A stretch of DNA of 64,000 nucleotides from Streptomyces sp. P3 (GTDB taxonomy: Bacteria; Actinomycetota; Actinomycetes; Streptomycetales; Streptomycetaceae): the NCBI GenBank assembly GCA_016893485.2, contig JAFEKX020000001.1:4216001-4280000 (forward strand). Direction: 5' to 3'. The notes under the pieces are model-generated. The model did not search any database. It saw only the letters and a list, made by a program, of their open reading frames with translations, and was not told the DNA's origin. Made by a program: the position numbers and the translations under genes. Below, one piece after another: positions 27,848 to 37,426 of this stretch (its first letter is position 1; each line of letters starts with the position of its first letter).

Positions 27848-27872
27848 GGTCGCGCAGTTCCCCGCGCCCCTG
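27837..27872 (-). repeat. Streptomyces dispersed intergenic repeat, copy 2
   Basis: On the minus strand it reads GGGGCGCGGGGAACTGCGCG, then ACCAGCCACGACGG. It shares 23 consecutive bases with copy 1 at 17306. It again sits just behind genes, here between two convergent ones. Confidence 0.75.
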
Positions 27873-27880
27873 AAAGACCT

Positions 27881-28686
27881 TCAGCCGAGCAGTCTTTCCA
27901 GCACCAGCGCGATTCCGTCGTCCTCGTTCGAGGACGTCACCTCGTCCGCCACCGCCTTGAGTTCGGGGTGGGCGTTGGCCATCGCCACTCCATGCGCCGC
28001 CCAGTCGAACATCGGGATGTCGTTCGGCATGTCGCCGAAGGCGATGGTGTCGGACGGGGTCAGGCCCAAGTGGCGGGCGGCCAGGGCCAGTCCCGTTGCC
28101 TTGGTGATGCCGAGTGGCTGGAGTTCGACGGTGCCGGGGCCCGACATGGTGACCGAGGCCAGGGAACCGACCACCGAGCGGGCCGTGGCCGCCAACTCGT
28201 CGTCCGCCAGGGCCGGGTGACGGAGCAACACCTTGCTGATGGGCTCGCACCAGAGGTCGTCCGCCGGCCCACCCGCACCGCGGGAAGCGTGGGGTGCGGC
28301 ATCAGGTAGCCGGGCTCGATGAGCGTGAGGCCGTCGACGCCGTCCTGGTCCACGGCCGCGTACACCTGGCCCACTTCCGCCTCGATCTTGCCGAGCGCCG
28401 TCTCCGCCAACTCCCGGTCCAGGGTGACCGACCAGAGCAGCCGGTCCGCGCCGGCGTCGTACAACTGCGCGCCCTGTCCGCACACCGCGAGCCCCTTGGA
28501 GCCGAGGGCGTCCAGGAGGGGCCGCACCCTCGGCGCGGGCCTGCCGGTGACGACGAGATGCCGGGCACCGGCCGCCGCCACCCGCGCGAGCACGGCGAGG
28601 GACCGGTCGGAGAGCGTGTCGTCACCGCGCAGCAGCGTCCCGTCCAGGTCGGTGGCGATCAGTGCATATGCGAGGGGTGCGGCCAT
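27881..28686 (-). CDS. HAD-superfamily hydrolase, Cof type (frameshifted)
   Basis: About 268 residues. HAD motif I is LIATDLDGTLL with the nucleophile Asp, motif II is HLVVTGRPAP, Lys of motif III lies in the GITKATGL segment, and motif IV is TIAFGDMPNDIPMFDWA. The cap between motifs II and III is of the Cof (C2B) type, so a sugar phosphate or similar small phosphate ester is the likely substrate. One base is lost near 28262 (VGR/...ADDLWCEPISK). ATG 28686 is used. Convergent with the lytic transglycosylase gene. Confidence 0.88.
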
Positions 28687-28792
28687 GATCAGAGAATACG
28701 GATGGAAAGCCCCACCGACTCGACACGAACCGGACGCCTGCTGCCTTCACATGCGTTGACCCGAGTTCCGGTTGGTTTGACAATGCCGACCG

Positions 28793-29821
28793 TTATGCCG
28801 ACTCCCGTACCACCAGTTCCGTGGGCAGGATCACGCCCGCCGGGTCCTCGCCGGCGATCTGGGCCAGAAGCATGCGGACCATTTCGGCGCTGATGCGGTC
28901 GTAGGGCTGGCGCATGGTGGTGAGGGCCGGGGTGATGGAGGTGGCCGCGGCCGAGTCGTCGAAGCCTCCGACAGCGATGTCATCCGGGACCGAACGGCCG
29001 GATTTCTGAAGGGTGTTGACCACTCCGAGGGCCATCAGGTCGGACGCCACGAAGACCGCGTCTATGTCCGGGGCCTGGGAGAGGAGGCGCCGCGCCGCGT
29101 CCTCGCCGCCCGTGCGGCGGTAGTCGCCTTCCACCACGAGGGCCGGGTCGTGCGGGAGGCCGGCCTCGGTGAGGACGTCCCGGTAACCCGCGAGGCGGTC
29201 GGGGCCGCCGGGGGCGTCCAGTGGGCCGGTGACCATGGCGATGCGGCGGCGGCCTCGGGCGATGAGGTGGCGGACCATTTCCTGGGCGCCGTCGCGGTCG
29301 GCCGCCGCCACGTAGCTGTATGTGGAGGCGGTGCCGAGGGGTTTGCCGCAGGCCACCAACGGGATGCCCGCGGACCGGAGTTCGGCCGCCACCGGATCGC
29401 CGCTGTGGTTGGAGACGAGGAGGACGCCGTCGACGTGACCCGAGGTGATGTACCGCGTGAGGCGGCGGCGGTCGTCCTTCGACGAGGCCAGCATGAGGAG
29501 CAGCGGGATGTCGTGGCGGGCCAGGTGTTCGGTGCAACCCCGCAGCAGGACATTGAAGTTGGGGTCCTCGAAGAACTTCTCCTGCGGCTCGGTGAGGAGG
29601 AACGCCACCGAGTCCGACCGGCCGGTGCTCAGGGAGCGGGCGTGCCGGTTGACGACGTAGCCCGTCTTCCTGATCGCCGTCTCCACCGCGGTGCGGGCGG
29701 CCGGTGAGACGTAGTGGCCGCCGTTCAGGAACCGGGAGACCGTGCCCCGGGAGACCCCGGCCTCCCGGGCCACGTCGTGGATGGTGGGCGGCTTGCGGCG
29801 TCCGTTCGGACTGGTGGTCAT
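28793..29821 (-). CDS. LacI-family regulator of the galactan locus
   Basis: 342 residues from ATG 29821. The helix-turn-helix and hinge read TIHDVAREAGVSRGTVSRFL; the effector domain is periplasmic-binding-protein-like (GHVDGVLLVSNHSGDPVAAE, DAVFVASDLMALGV, VGGFDDSAAATSITPALTTM). It lies next to the sugar importer and beta-galactosidase and is the only sugar regulator there, so it probably represses them until a galacto-oligosaccharide binds. Two matching 16-bp operator candidates with the CG centre typical of LacI sites lie at 33121 and 33220. Confidence 0.9.
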   Translation of the reverse strand: MTTSPNGRRKPPTIHDVAREAGVSRGTVSRFLNGGHYVSPAARTAVETAIRKTGYVVNRHARSLSTGRSDSVAFLLTEPQEKFFEDPNFNVLLRGCTEHLARHDIPLLLMLASSKDDRRRLTRYITSGHVDGVLLVSNHSGDPVAAELRSAGIPLVACGKPLGTASTYSYVAAADRDGAQEMVRHLIARGRRRIAMVTGPLDAPGGPDRLAGYRDVLTEAGLPHDPALVVEGDYRRTGGEDAARRLLSQAPDIDAVFVASDLMALGVVNTLQKSGRSVPDDIAVGGFDDSAAATSITPALTTMRQPYDRISAEMVRMLLAQIAGEDPAGVILPTELVVRESA

Positions 29822-29892
29822 GGTCCTCGTTCTGCCCGTTCGGGTGCGGTGGGGGAGATACGGCTCAGTGCTTACACCTCGGGACACACACC

Positions 29893-30771
29893 TCAGGCCT
29901 TGACCGATCCGCTCAGGAGGTCCAGGGACCAGAAGCGCTGGATCACCAGGAACAGCGCGATCAGGGGAGGATCGCGAGGAAGCAGCCCATGATGACCAGG
30001 GTGTAGAGGGCGGGTTGGGAGGCGCCCTGGTTGAGCAGGGTGTAAAGGCCCAGCGTGAGCGGGAACTTGGTGTCGTCGGCGAGCATCACGTACGGCAGCA
30101 GGAAGTTGTTCCAGATGCCGACGAACTGGAACAGGAACACCGTGATGAGGCCGGGCATCATCATCGGCACCGCGATCCGCGAGAAGATCCGCCACTCGCT
30201 CGCGCCGTCCATGCGGGCGGCTTCGAGCAGTTCGTTGGGGACGGAGGCGGCCGCGTAGATGCGGACGAGGTAGACGCCGTAGGGGGGAGGATCGACGGGA
30301 GGAGCATCGACCAGTACGAGTCGGCCAGGCCGAGCTTCGACAGGAGCAGGTACTGGGGACGGTCAGCACGATGCTCGGGACGAGGACGCCGGCCAGCATC
30401 AGCTTGAAGACGAACTCCCGTCCCCTGAAAGCGAATCGGCCGAGCGCGTAGCCGCCGGCGGCCGAGACCGCGGCGGAGAGGAGGGCGCCGCCGCCCGCGT
30501 AGAAGAGGGAGTTGACCATCCACTGCCAGTAGATGCCGTCGCGGTACGAGCTGAGCTGCTTGAGGTTGTCGAGGAAGCCGGTGCCGGGGGCGAAGGTGAA
30601 CGTGGGAGAAGAGTTCGCCACGGCCCTTGCTGGCGGCGATGACCACCCAGACCACGGGGATCAGGCAGTACAGCGAGCCGAGGATCAGGACGAGGGTGGG
30701 CACCCACGCGGTGCGCTTGTGCCGGGCGAGGCCCGGGCGGGCGTCGGTGGCGGTGAGGGTGAGGGGGTCAT
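29893..30771 (-). CDS. Sugar ABC importer permease, MalG type (frameshifted)
   Basis: About 293 residues, six helices. The EAA loop that docks the ATPase is ELLEAARMDGASEWRIFSRI; TLVLILGSLYCLIPVVWVVI is helix 1 and ALFLVIQRFWSLDLLSGSVK the end. It overlaps the upstream permease gene (ATGA). At least five base errors break it: near 30762, 30605 (here an extra C), 30355, 30285 and 29965, nearly all in C runs. All pieces fit one normal MalG-type permease, so it is not decayed. No ATPase gene is in the locus; a shared MsiK-type ATPase encoded elsewhere is usual in Streptomyces. Confidence 0.85.
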
Positions 30772-31757
30772 GCCCGGTCCTCCCGGGTGTAGCGGTCGGA
30801 GACGCGCAGCAGGGTGAAGGAGAGCGCGAAGGTCGCCAGGGCCAGCACCACGGCGGTGGCGGAGGCGCCGTAGATGTCCGACCTGAGGAAGGCGGCGTCG
30901 TAGATGGCCATCAGCGGACTCCAGGAACTGGAGAGGCCGTTGGTCAGCGGCTTGAGGGCCATGGGCTCGGTGAAGACCTGGAGCGTGGCGATGACCGAGA
31001 AGAAGAACGTGAGCACGAGGGACGGCATCACGATCGGGATCTTGATCCGCAGGGCGATCTTCAGGTCGGAGGCGCCGTCGATGCGGGCGGCCTCGTAGAT
31101 CTCCTGCGGGATCGAGCGCAGGGCGGTGTAGATGACGATCATGTTGAAGCCGGTGCCGCCCCACACCGCGATGTTCGCGAAGGAGAGGTACAGGTTGCCG
31201 CCGTCGAACAGGTCGGGCTGCGGGAGGTCGAACTCGCGGAGCAGGTAGTAGAAGGGGCTGACCGTCGGCAGGTAGAGGAAGCCCCACATCAGGGCGGCGA
31301 TGATGCCGGGGACCGCGTACGGCAGGAAGATCGCGAGGCGGGCGAACTTGGCGCTGCGGGCCTGCGGGGTGTCCAGCATCAGCGCGAAGACCAGGGCGAG
31401 ACCGAGCATCGTGGGGATGACGATCAGGCCGTAGCCGAAGGCGCGCAGGACGCTGTGGCCGAACTCGGAGTCCTCGAAGACGGCGGTGTAGTTGCCGAGA
31501 CCGTTCCAGACCTGCTGCCGGGCGCCCTTGCCGAGGCCGATGCCCTTGACCTGGACCTTGTGGAGGCTGAGCCACACCGCGTACCCGATGGGGACGACGG
31601 TGAAGGCGGCGAACAGGAGCACGGCCGGTACGAGGAACCAGTACGGCGCGCTGCGGCCACGACGGCGGACGCGGTGGGGGCGGACGGGTGTGGCGGTGCC
31701 GTCCGCCAAGGGCCCGGCCGACAGCCGGTCGGAGCCCTTGAGCGGCGTGCTGGTCAT
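30768..31757 (-). CDS. Sugar ABC importer permease, MalF type
   Basis: Intact, 329 residues, six helices. Helix 1 is APYWFLVPAVLLFAAFTVVP; the EAA loop is EIYEAARIDGASDLKIALRI. It pairs with the MalG-type permease downstream, with which it overlaps by four bases, and its ATG overlaps the end of the binding-protein gene. Likely cargo is galactobiose or longer galacto-oligosaccharides, inferred from the GH42 and GH53 genes beside it. Confidence 0.93.
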   Translation of the reverse strand: MTSTPLKGSDRLSAGPLADGTATPVRPHRVRRRGRSAPYWFLVPAVLLFAAFTVVPIGYAVWLSLHKVQVKGIGLGKGARQQVWNGLGNYTAVFEDSEFGHSVLRAFGYGLIVIPTMLGLALVFALMLDTPQARSAKFARLAIFLPYAVPGIIAALMWGFLYLPTVSPFYYLLREFDLPQPDLFDGGNLYLSFANIAVWGGTGFNMIVIYTALRSIPQEIYEAARIDGASDLKIALRIKIPIVMPSLVLTFFFSVIATLQVFTEPMALKPLTNGLSSSWSPLMAIYDAAFLRSDIYGASATAVVLALATFALSFTLLRVSDRYTREDRA

Positions 31758-33083
31758 GCCTCGGTCACCTTGAAGCCCTGCTTCTTCATGTCACTGAAGG
31801 TCTTCGCCTGCATGGTGGCCAGCGCGGTGTCGAACTGCGCGGCCTTCTTCGCCTGCTGCTGGCGGTGCCGAACGCGTCGCTGAAGGTGTCGTAGGCGACC
31901 TGGACGTTCGGGCCCCAGGCGGACGCGGCCGTGGTGGCGGCGATCTTCGCGGCGGTGTCGTAGAAGTCGGTCTGGTTCGGGAAGAACTCGGGGTGGTGAG
32001 CACCGAGCCGGACTGGCCCTTGGTGGCCGCCGGGTAGATGCCGGCCTCCTTGACCAGGGCGGCGAGCGCCTCGGGGTCGGTGTTCAGCCAGTTCGCGAAC
32101 TTGGTCGCGGCCTCGGCGTGCTTGGAGTCGGTGGAGACGCCGGTGGAGGAGCCGCCCCAGCTGCCGGTGACGTCCTCGCCCGCGCTCCACTGCGGCAGCG
32201 GGGCCATGCGCCACTTGCCCTTGGTGTCGGGGGCCGAGCTGACCAGCACGCCGGGCGCCCACACGGCGGAGACCCAGCCGAGGTGGGTGCCCTTGTTCAG
32301 CGCGTTGTTCCAAGCCGGCGTGTACATCGGCTGGTTGTCGATCGCGCCCTCCTGGACGAGCCCGCCCCAGAAGTCGGTGACCTTCTTCGTGGCCGCGTCG
32401 TCGATGCCGACGGTCCACTTGCCGCCGCTCTCCACGGTCCACCACTTGGCGCCGGCCTGCTGCGCCAACCCGGCGAACAGTCCCGGGTCGTTGGAGGAGA
32501 ACGTGGTCAAGTAGGCGTTCGGCAGGGCCTTCTTGGCGGCGCGGGCGGTCTTCGCGAAGTCGTCCCAGGTCGCCGGGACGGTCAGGTTGTGCTGCTTGAA
32601 CAGGTCCTCGCGGTAGAAGAACATCAGCGGCCCGGAGTCCTGCGGTATCGCGTAGACCGCGTCGGTGCCGAGCGTGACCATCGCCCAAAGTCCGTCGGCG
32701 AACTCCGACTTGGCGGACTTCGCGTACTTCGAGATGTCGGCGAGCACGTCGTTGGAGACCAGTGTCGGCAGCGACTGGTACTCGACCTGGATGAGGTCGG
32801 GGGCGTTGCCCGCCTTCTTCGCGGTGATCAGCTTGGAGACGATGTCCTTGCCCGCCGCCTGCTTGGAGACGGTGACCGTGATGTCCGGGTTCTTCTTGTT
32901 CCAGATCGCGGCGACCTTGTCCATGTTCGGCGCCCAGGACCAGTAGGTCAGCTTGACGGGCCCGCTGCTCTTGCCGGAGTCGCCGTCGGAACCGCCGCAG
33001 GCGGCGAGGGTGCCCGTGAGGCCTACGGCTGCCGCCCCGGCAAGGATGCTGCGCCTGCTGAACTGGTGGCGGTGGATCGACAT
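31754..33083 (-). CDS. Extracellular sugar-binding lipoprotein of the ABC importer (frameshifted)
   Basis: About 443 residues, family 1 solute-binding protein. The leader has a twin-arginine-like SRRSILAG and a lipobox LAAC with Cys29. Mature part: VKLTYWSWAPNMDKVAAIWN, APDLIQVEYQSLPTLVSNDV, IPQDSGPLMFFYREDLF and GSWGGSSTGVSTDSKHAEAA. The first of two ATGs lies within the ribosome site spacing; AGGGAG six bases upstream favours ATG 33083. One C is missing near 31995 (LTTP/EFFPNQTDFY) and one near 31862 (FGTA/QQQAKKAAQF). Driven by the promoter at 33135-33163. Confidence 0.88.
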
Positions 33084-33120
33084 CTTCATCTCCCTGACTG
33101 AGTGCGAGCCGGTCACGGCT

Positions 33121-33136
33121 CTGTGACCGTGCACAG
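33121..33136. promoter_or_regulatory. LacI-type operator candidate 1
   Basis: CTGTGACCGTGCACAG, an imperfect palindrome with a central CG. Read on the minus strand (CTGTGCACGGTCACAG) it matches the copy at 33220 in 14 of 16 bases. It covers the start point of the importer promoter, the expected place for a repressor. Confidence 0.65.
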
Positions 33137-33163
33137 TAGAGAATTGTTTCGGACCCTTGTCAA
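33135..33163 (-). promoter_or_regulatory. Promoter of the sugar importer operon
   Basis: On the minus strand TTGACA (33158-33163), a 17-bp spacer and TCTACT (33135-33140). Transcription would start near 33128, about 45 bases before the binding-protein ATG. The 16-bp operator candidate at 33121-33136 overlaps the -10 and the start point. Confidence 0.75.
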
Positions 33164-33219
33164 TGGATGAACCCTGGGGTTACCTACTTGTTGCTGACGG
33201 ATGGACACCGCAGTCCTTC

Positions 33220-33235
33220 ATGTGCACGATCACAG
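33220..33235. promoter_or_regulatory. LacI-type operator candidate 2
   Basis: ATGTGCACGATCACAG, the second copy of the same palindrome with central CG, 51 bases before the GH42 ATG. Two copies 99 bp apart, centre to centre, in one divergent promoter region would allow repression of both directions, possibly with looping. Confidence 0.65.
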
Positions 33236-33285
33236 AATCAGCAGCTTTTCAGTCGTCTCAGTCGCGATTCCCCGGGAGTGAACCC

Positions 33286-35290
33286 ATGCCGTCCCCGCCC
33301 CGCACGACCGTCTGCCGCTCGCCTTCGGTGGTGACTACAACCCCGAGCAGTGGCCGCAGGAGGTCTGGGAGGAGGACGTACGGCTGATGCGGGAGGCCGG
33401 AGTCACGGCCGTCTCCCTCGGCGTCTTCTCCTGGGCCCGCCTGGAGCCGCGCCCCGGCGTGTACGACTGGGCGTGGCTCGACACGGTGCTGGGCCTGCTG
33501 CACGAGGCCGGGATCTCCGTGAACCTCGGCACGCCCACCGTCGTACCGCCGGCGTGGTTCTACCGCGCGCATCCCGACGCGCTGCCCGTGACCCGGGAGG
33601 GCGTGCGCCTCGCCTTCGGCTCGCGGGGCGCGATCTGCCACTCCAACCCCGAGTACCGGGCGGCGGCGGCCACGATCACGACCGCGCTGGCCGAGCGCTA
33701 CGGCAGCCACCCCGCCGTGGTGCTCTGGCACGTCCACAACGAGTACGGCGCCCCCGTCCTCGCCTGCTACTGCGACACCTGCGCGGCGGCCTTCCGGGGC
33801 TGGCTGCGTGAGCGCCACGACACCCTCGATGCCCTCAACCACGCCTGGGGAACGGCGTTTTGGGGCCAGCAGTACGGCGACTGGGAGGAGATCACCCCGC
33901 CCCGCGCGACGCCGTCCGTATGCAATCCCACCCAGCAGCTGGACTACCGGCGCTTCGCCGACGCGCAGGCCCGCGCCAACTTCACCGCCGAGCGGGACAT
34001 CCTGCACAGCCTCTCCCCGGCGTCCCCGTCACCACCAACTTCATGGTCGCGCCGAGCCAGGGCCAGGGCGTCGACTACTGGGCCTGGGCGAAGGAGGTCG
34101 ACCTCGTCACCAACGACCACTACCTGATGACCGACGGCCGCCGTACGCACGTGAACCTGGCGCTGGCCGCCGACCTGACGCGCTCGGTGGCGGGCGGCGG
34201 CCCGTGGCTGCTGCTGGAACACGCCACGTCCGGGGTCAACTGGCAGCCGTACAACCCCGCGAAGCGCCCGGGAGAGATGGCACGCAACTCGCTCGGGCAT
34301 GTGGCGCGCGGCTCCGAGGGCGCGATGTTCTTCCAGTGGCGGCAGTCGCAGTCGGGCGCGGAGAAGTTCCACACCGCGATGCTGGCGAACTCCGGTACGG
34401 ACAACCGGGGTTGGCGCGAGGTGACCGAACTCGGGCGCAGGGTCTCCGACTTGAGCCGGGCGGGGCTGCGCGGCACCCGGACGCGCGGTGACGTGGCGAT
34501 GGTGTGGTCCTGGGACTCCTGGTGGGCGCAGAGCCTGGAGTGGCGGCCGAGCCAGGACCTGGACGCGCGCGAGCGGCTGGACTCGTTCTACGAGGCCCTG
34601 TACGACCGGCACTTGACGGTGGACTTCGTGCCGCCGACCGGGCTGGGCGACCTCGACCCGGAGCGGTATCCGCTGCTGGTGGTACCGCAGTTGTACGCGG
34701 CGCCGGTCGGGGTGGGCGCCGCGCTGGAGCGATATGTGTCGGCGGGCGGGACCCTGCTGGTCTCCTTCTTCTCCGGGATCGTCGACGAGAACGACACGCT
34801 GCATCCGGGCGCGTACCCGGGGGCGCTGCGGGACGTACTCGGCCTGACCGTGGAGGAGTTCGACCCGCTGCTGCCGGGCGAGACGGTGTCGGTCCGGGCG
34901 GCGGACGGCGCCTCCTACACCGCGGATCTGTGGTCGGAGGCCGTGGTGCCGGGCGACGGCTGCGAGGTCCTGGCGCGGTTCGAGGGCGGGCGCAGGTCGG
35001 GCGGCCCGGCGTTGACGCGGCGCGCGGCCGGGTCGGGGGCGGCCTGGTACCTGGCCACGCGTCTCACCGGCGACGACCTGGCCGCCGTGGTGGACCTCGC
35101 CCTCGCGGACGCCGGGGTCACGCCGGCCGGGCTGCCGCGCGATGTCGAACTCGTCGTACGGGAGGGCGAGTCGGGGACGTTTCGCTTCGCGGTGAACCAC
35201 ACCGGGGGCGAGGTGAAGGTGGTGCTGCCGGACGGGAGCCGGGCGGCGGTGCCGGCGGGCGGGGTGGAGGTCTTCCGGGACCCGCGCTGA
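33286..35290 (+). CDS. Beta-galactosidase, glycoside hydrolase family 42 (frameshifted)
   Basis: About 668 residues. Catalytic barrel: GGDYNPEQWP at the N-terminus, acid/base Glu near residue 153 (WHVHNEYGAP), nucleophile Glu near 312 (LLLEHATSGVNW). A zinc-binding Cys cluster is visible after the acid/base (ACYCDTCAAAF), as in GH42. The trimerisation domain (VVPQLYAAPVGVGAALERYV) and a small beta domain end the protein. No signal peptide, so it acts in the cytoplasm on imported oligosaccharides. ATG 33286 has GGGAG upstream. One C is missing near 33296 and one near 34018 (LSP/GVPVTTNFM). Confidence 0.92.
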
Positions 35291-35394
35291 CCAACTGGCG
35301 TGCCGGGCCGAGGTGTTCCGCCCGGTCACACCAACTGCCTTGCGGCGTAGCTCAGTTACTTCTCTTACCACTTCCAGCGAAGGGGAACTTCGTA

Positions 35395-36618
35395 ATGCGC
35401 AGACGCAGTGTTCTTACGGCGGCGGGGGCGGCGGCACTCGCGGTGCCGGTGCTGGGCGCGACGCCGGCGGCGGCGAGCACCGGTGCCGGTACGTCGACCG
35501 GGAGTCCGGCCGGGGTTCGACCGGCGGCGGGTCGGACCGGCGCCGGCTGGAGGTCCGGGGATGGACATCTCGTCGCTCCCCAAGGACGAGGCGCACGGGG
35601 CGGTCTACCGCCGGGCGGACGGACGCCGGGACGACCCGATCCGCATCCTGGCCGACGCGGGCATCACCCACGCCCGCCTCAAGGTGTGGGTGAACCCGGC
35701 CGACGGCTACAACAACAAGCAGCACATCCTGCCCCTGGCCAAGCGGCTGCGCCGGGCGGGCATCGGGATCTGGGTCGACTTCCACTACTCCGACACCTGG
35801 GCCGACCCGTCCCACCAGACCAAGCCGGCGGCCTGGGCGGACCTGGATGTGGCGGGCCTGACGCGGGCGGTCTACGACCACACCGCCGACGTCCTGGGCG
35901 CCCTGCGCCGCCAGGGCACCCCGGCCGACCTGGTCCAGATCGGCAACGAGATCAACGGCGGCCTGCTCTGGCCCACCGGCAAGAACTGGGGTGAGGACGC
36001 CGGGGTTGGGGCAACCTGACGACCTTCCTCAAGGCGGGCCTGAACGCCGCCCATGACACCACCCCGCGCATCCGCACACTGCTCCACATCGCCTCCGGCG
36101 GCGACAACGGCACGTCCCGCTGGTGGTACGACAACGTGGTCGCCGACGGCGTCGACTTCGACGTCATCGCCCAGTCCTACTACCCGTTCTGGCACGGCAC
36201 CCCGGACGCCGCGGCCGCCAACCTGGCCGACCTGGCGACCCGTTACGACAAGCCGGTCCTGATCGCCGAGACGGCGTACCCGTTCACGCTGACGAGCGAG
36301 GACACCACGAACGACATCATGTACGACCCCTCCCAACTGACCCCGGGCTACCCGGCGACCCCGGCGGGCCAGGCGGCATGGCTGCGGACGGTCGCGGACC
36401 TGATGGCGAACGTTCCCGGCGACAAGGGCCTGGGCTACTGCTACTGGGAGGGCGTGTGGACGTACCGCCCGGGCGACGGCTGGGACCCGGCGGACCCGAC
36501 GTCCGGCAACGCGTGGGAGAACCTGGCGCTGTTCGACTTCCGGGACCGGGCGCTGCCGGGGTTGAAGACGCTTGGGGGTACCGGGGTTGAGGACGCCGGG
36601 GCCCGCGGAAAAGTGTGA
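35395..36618 (+). CDS. Secreted arabinogalactan endo-beta-1,4-galactanase, GH53 (frameshifted)
   Basis: About 408 residues. Leader MRRRSVLTAAGAAALAVPVL followed by GATPAAA is a cleavable, possibly Tat, signal. GH53 barrel: RGMDISSLPKDEAHGAVY, ITHARLKVWVNPADGYNN, GIGIWVDFHYSDTWADP, acid/base Glu in VQIGNEINGG, nucleophile Glu in VLIAETAYPFT. It cuts galactan side chains of pectin outside the cell, feeding the importer and GH42 enzyme. One G is missing in each of three runs, near 35516, 35558 and 36008 (EDAG/GWGNLTTF). ATG 35395 has AAGGGG upstream. Confidence 0.9.
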
Positions 36619-36648
36619 CACTTCCCGCTGAGGTGTCACACTTTCCGC
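36605..36648. terminator. Long inverted repeat at the end of the galactanase gene
   Basis: Arms GCGGAAAAGTGTGACAC (36605-36621) and GTGTCACACTTTCCGC (36633-36648) pair along their whole length with one bulged A, around an 11-base loop. The left arm includes the galactanase stop codon. A terminator is most likely; the symmetric TGTGACAC/GTGTCACA core could also bind a regulator of the next gene, whose ATG is 19 bases on. Confidence 0.65.
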
Positions 36649-36666
36649 AAGCCCCGGAGCGCCCCG

Positions 36667-37371
36667 ATGTCCACGGAGCTGATGCAACGCATGGGCACGA
36701 CCACCCCGTACATCGACCTTGTCGGCATCCCGGCCGGGCAGGTCACCCTCTCCGACCGCCGCACGGAGCGCAGTTGGACCGTCGACCTCGGCCCCTTCCG
36801 GCTCGGCGCCCTCCCCGTCACGCAGGAGCAGTACGCCCAGGTGACCGGGGAGCGGCCGAGCACCGCGCGGGGCAGTGAGCGGCTTCCCGTGGAGACCGTG
36901 TCGTGGCGGGATGCCGTGGTGTTCTGCAACTCCCTTTCGGCGCAGGAGGAATTGACGCCTGTCTACGGTTTCGACGGCCAGGGTGAGGTCGTCGTACCGG
37001 AGCCGTCCGCCGACGGGTACCGCCTGCCCACCGAGGCAGAGTGGGAGTACGCGTGCCGGGCCGGGACCGGTGGGCCCCGGTACGGGACGCTCGACGACAT
37101 CGCCTGGTATCGCGGCAACTCCGGCGAGCGACCGCACGAACCGGGTGGCCGGCTGCCCAACCCGTGGGGGCTGCACGACATGTTGGGCAACGTGTGGGAG
37201 TGGTGCTGGGACCTCTACGACCCCGAGGTCTACGGCACGTATCGCGTGCTGCGGGGCGGCGGATGGTTCGACGAGCACTGGAGCTGCCGTGCCTCCGTGC
37301 GGCGCCGAAGCCATCCCACCTTCCGCGTGGACGACGTGGGGTTCCGCGTCGCCCGGTCCGTGACCGGCTGA
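36667..37371 (+). CDS. SUMF1 / formylglycine-generating-enzyme-family protein
   Basis: 234 residues, one SUMF1 (FGE-sulfatase) domain: VGIPAGQVTLSDRR, FRLGALPVTQEQYAQVTG, RLPTEAEWEYACRAGTG, WGLHDMLGNVWEWCWDLYD, VLRGGGWFDEHWSC, VGFRVARS. True formylglycine-generating enzymes have two copper-binding Cys near the GGSW segment (LCHxSYC-like); here the first position is Asp (WFDEHWSC) and only one Cys remains, so oxidation of sulfatase Cys is doubtful. Related domains serve in ergothioneine synthesis (EgtB) or as ligand-binding modules. No sulfatase gene is nearby. Short for the family. Confidence 0.82.
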   Translation: MSTELMQRMGTTTPYIDLVGIPAGQVTLSDRRTERSWTVDLGPFRLGALPVTQEQYAQVTGERPSTARGSERLPVETVSWRDAVVFCNSLSAQEELTPVYGFDGQGEVVVPEPSADGYRLPTEAEWEYACRAGTGGPRYGTLDDIAWYRGNSGERPHEPGGRLPNPWGLHDMLGNVWEWCWDLYDPEVYGTYRVLRGGGWFDEHWSCRASVRRRSHPTFRVDDVGFRVARSVTG

Positions 37372-37426
37372 GCCGAGGTCGTCAACTGCGGCTGCGTCAA
37401 GGCCGCTTGGGTCCCGGGCCGGTCAC

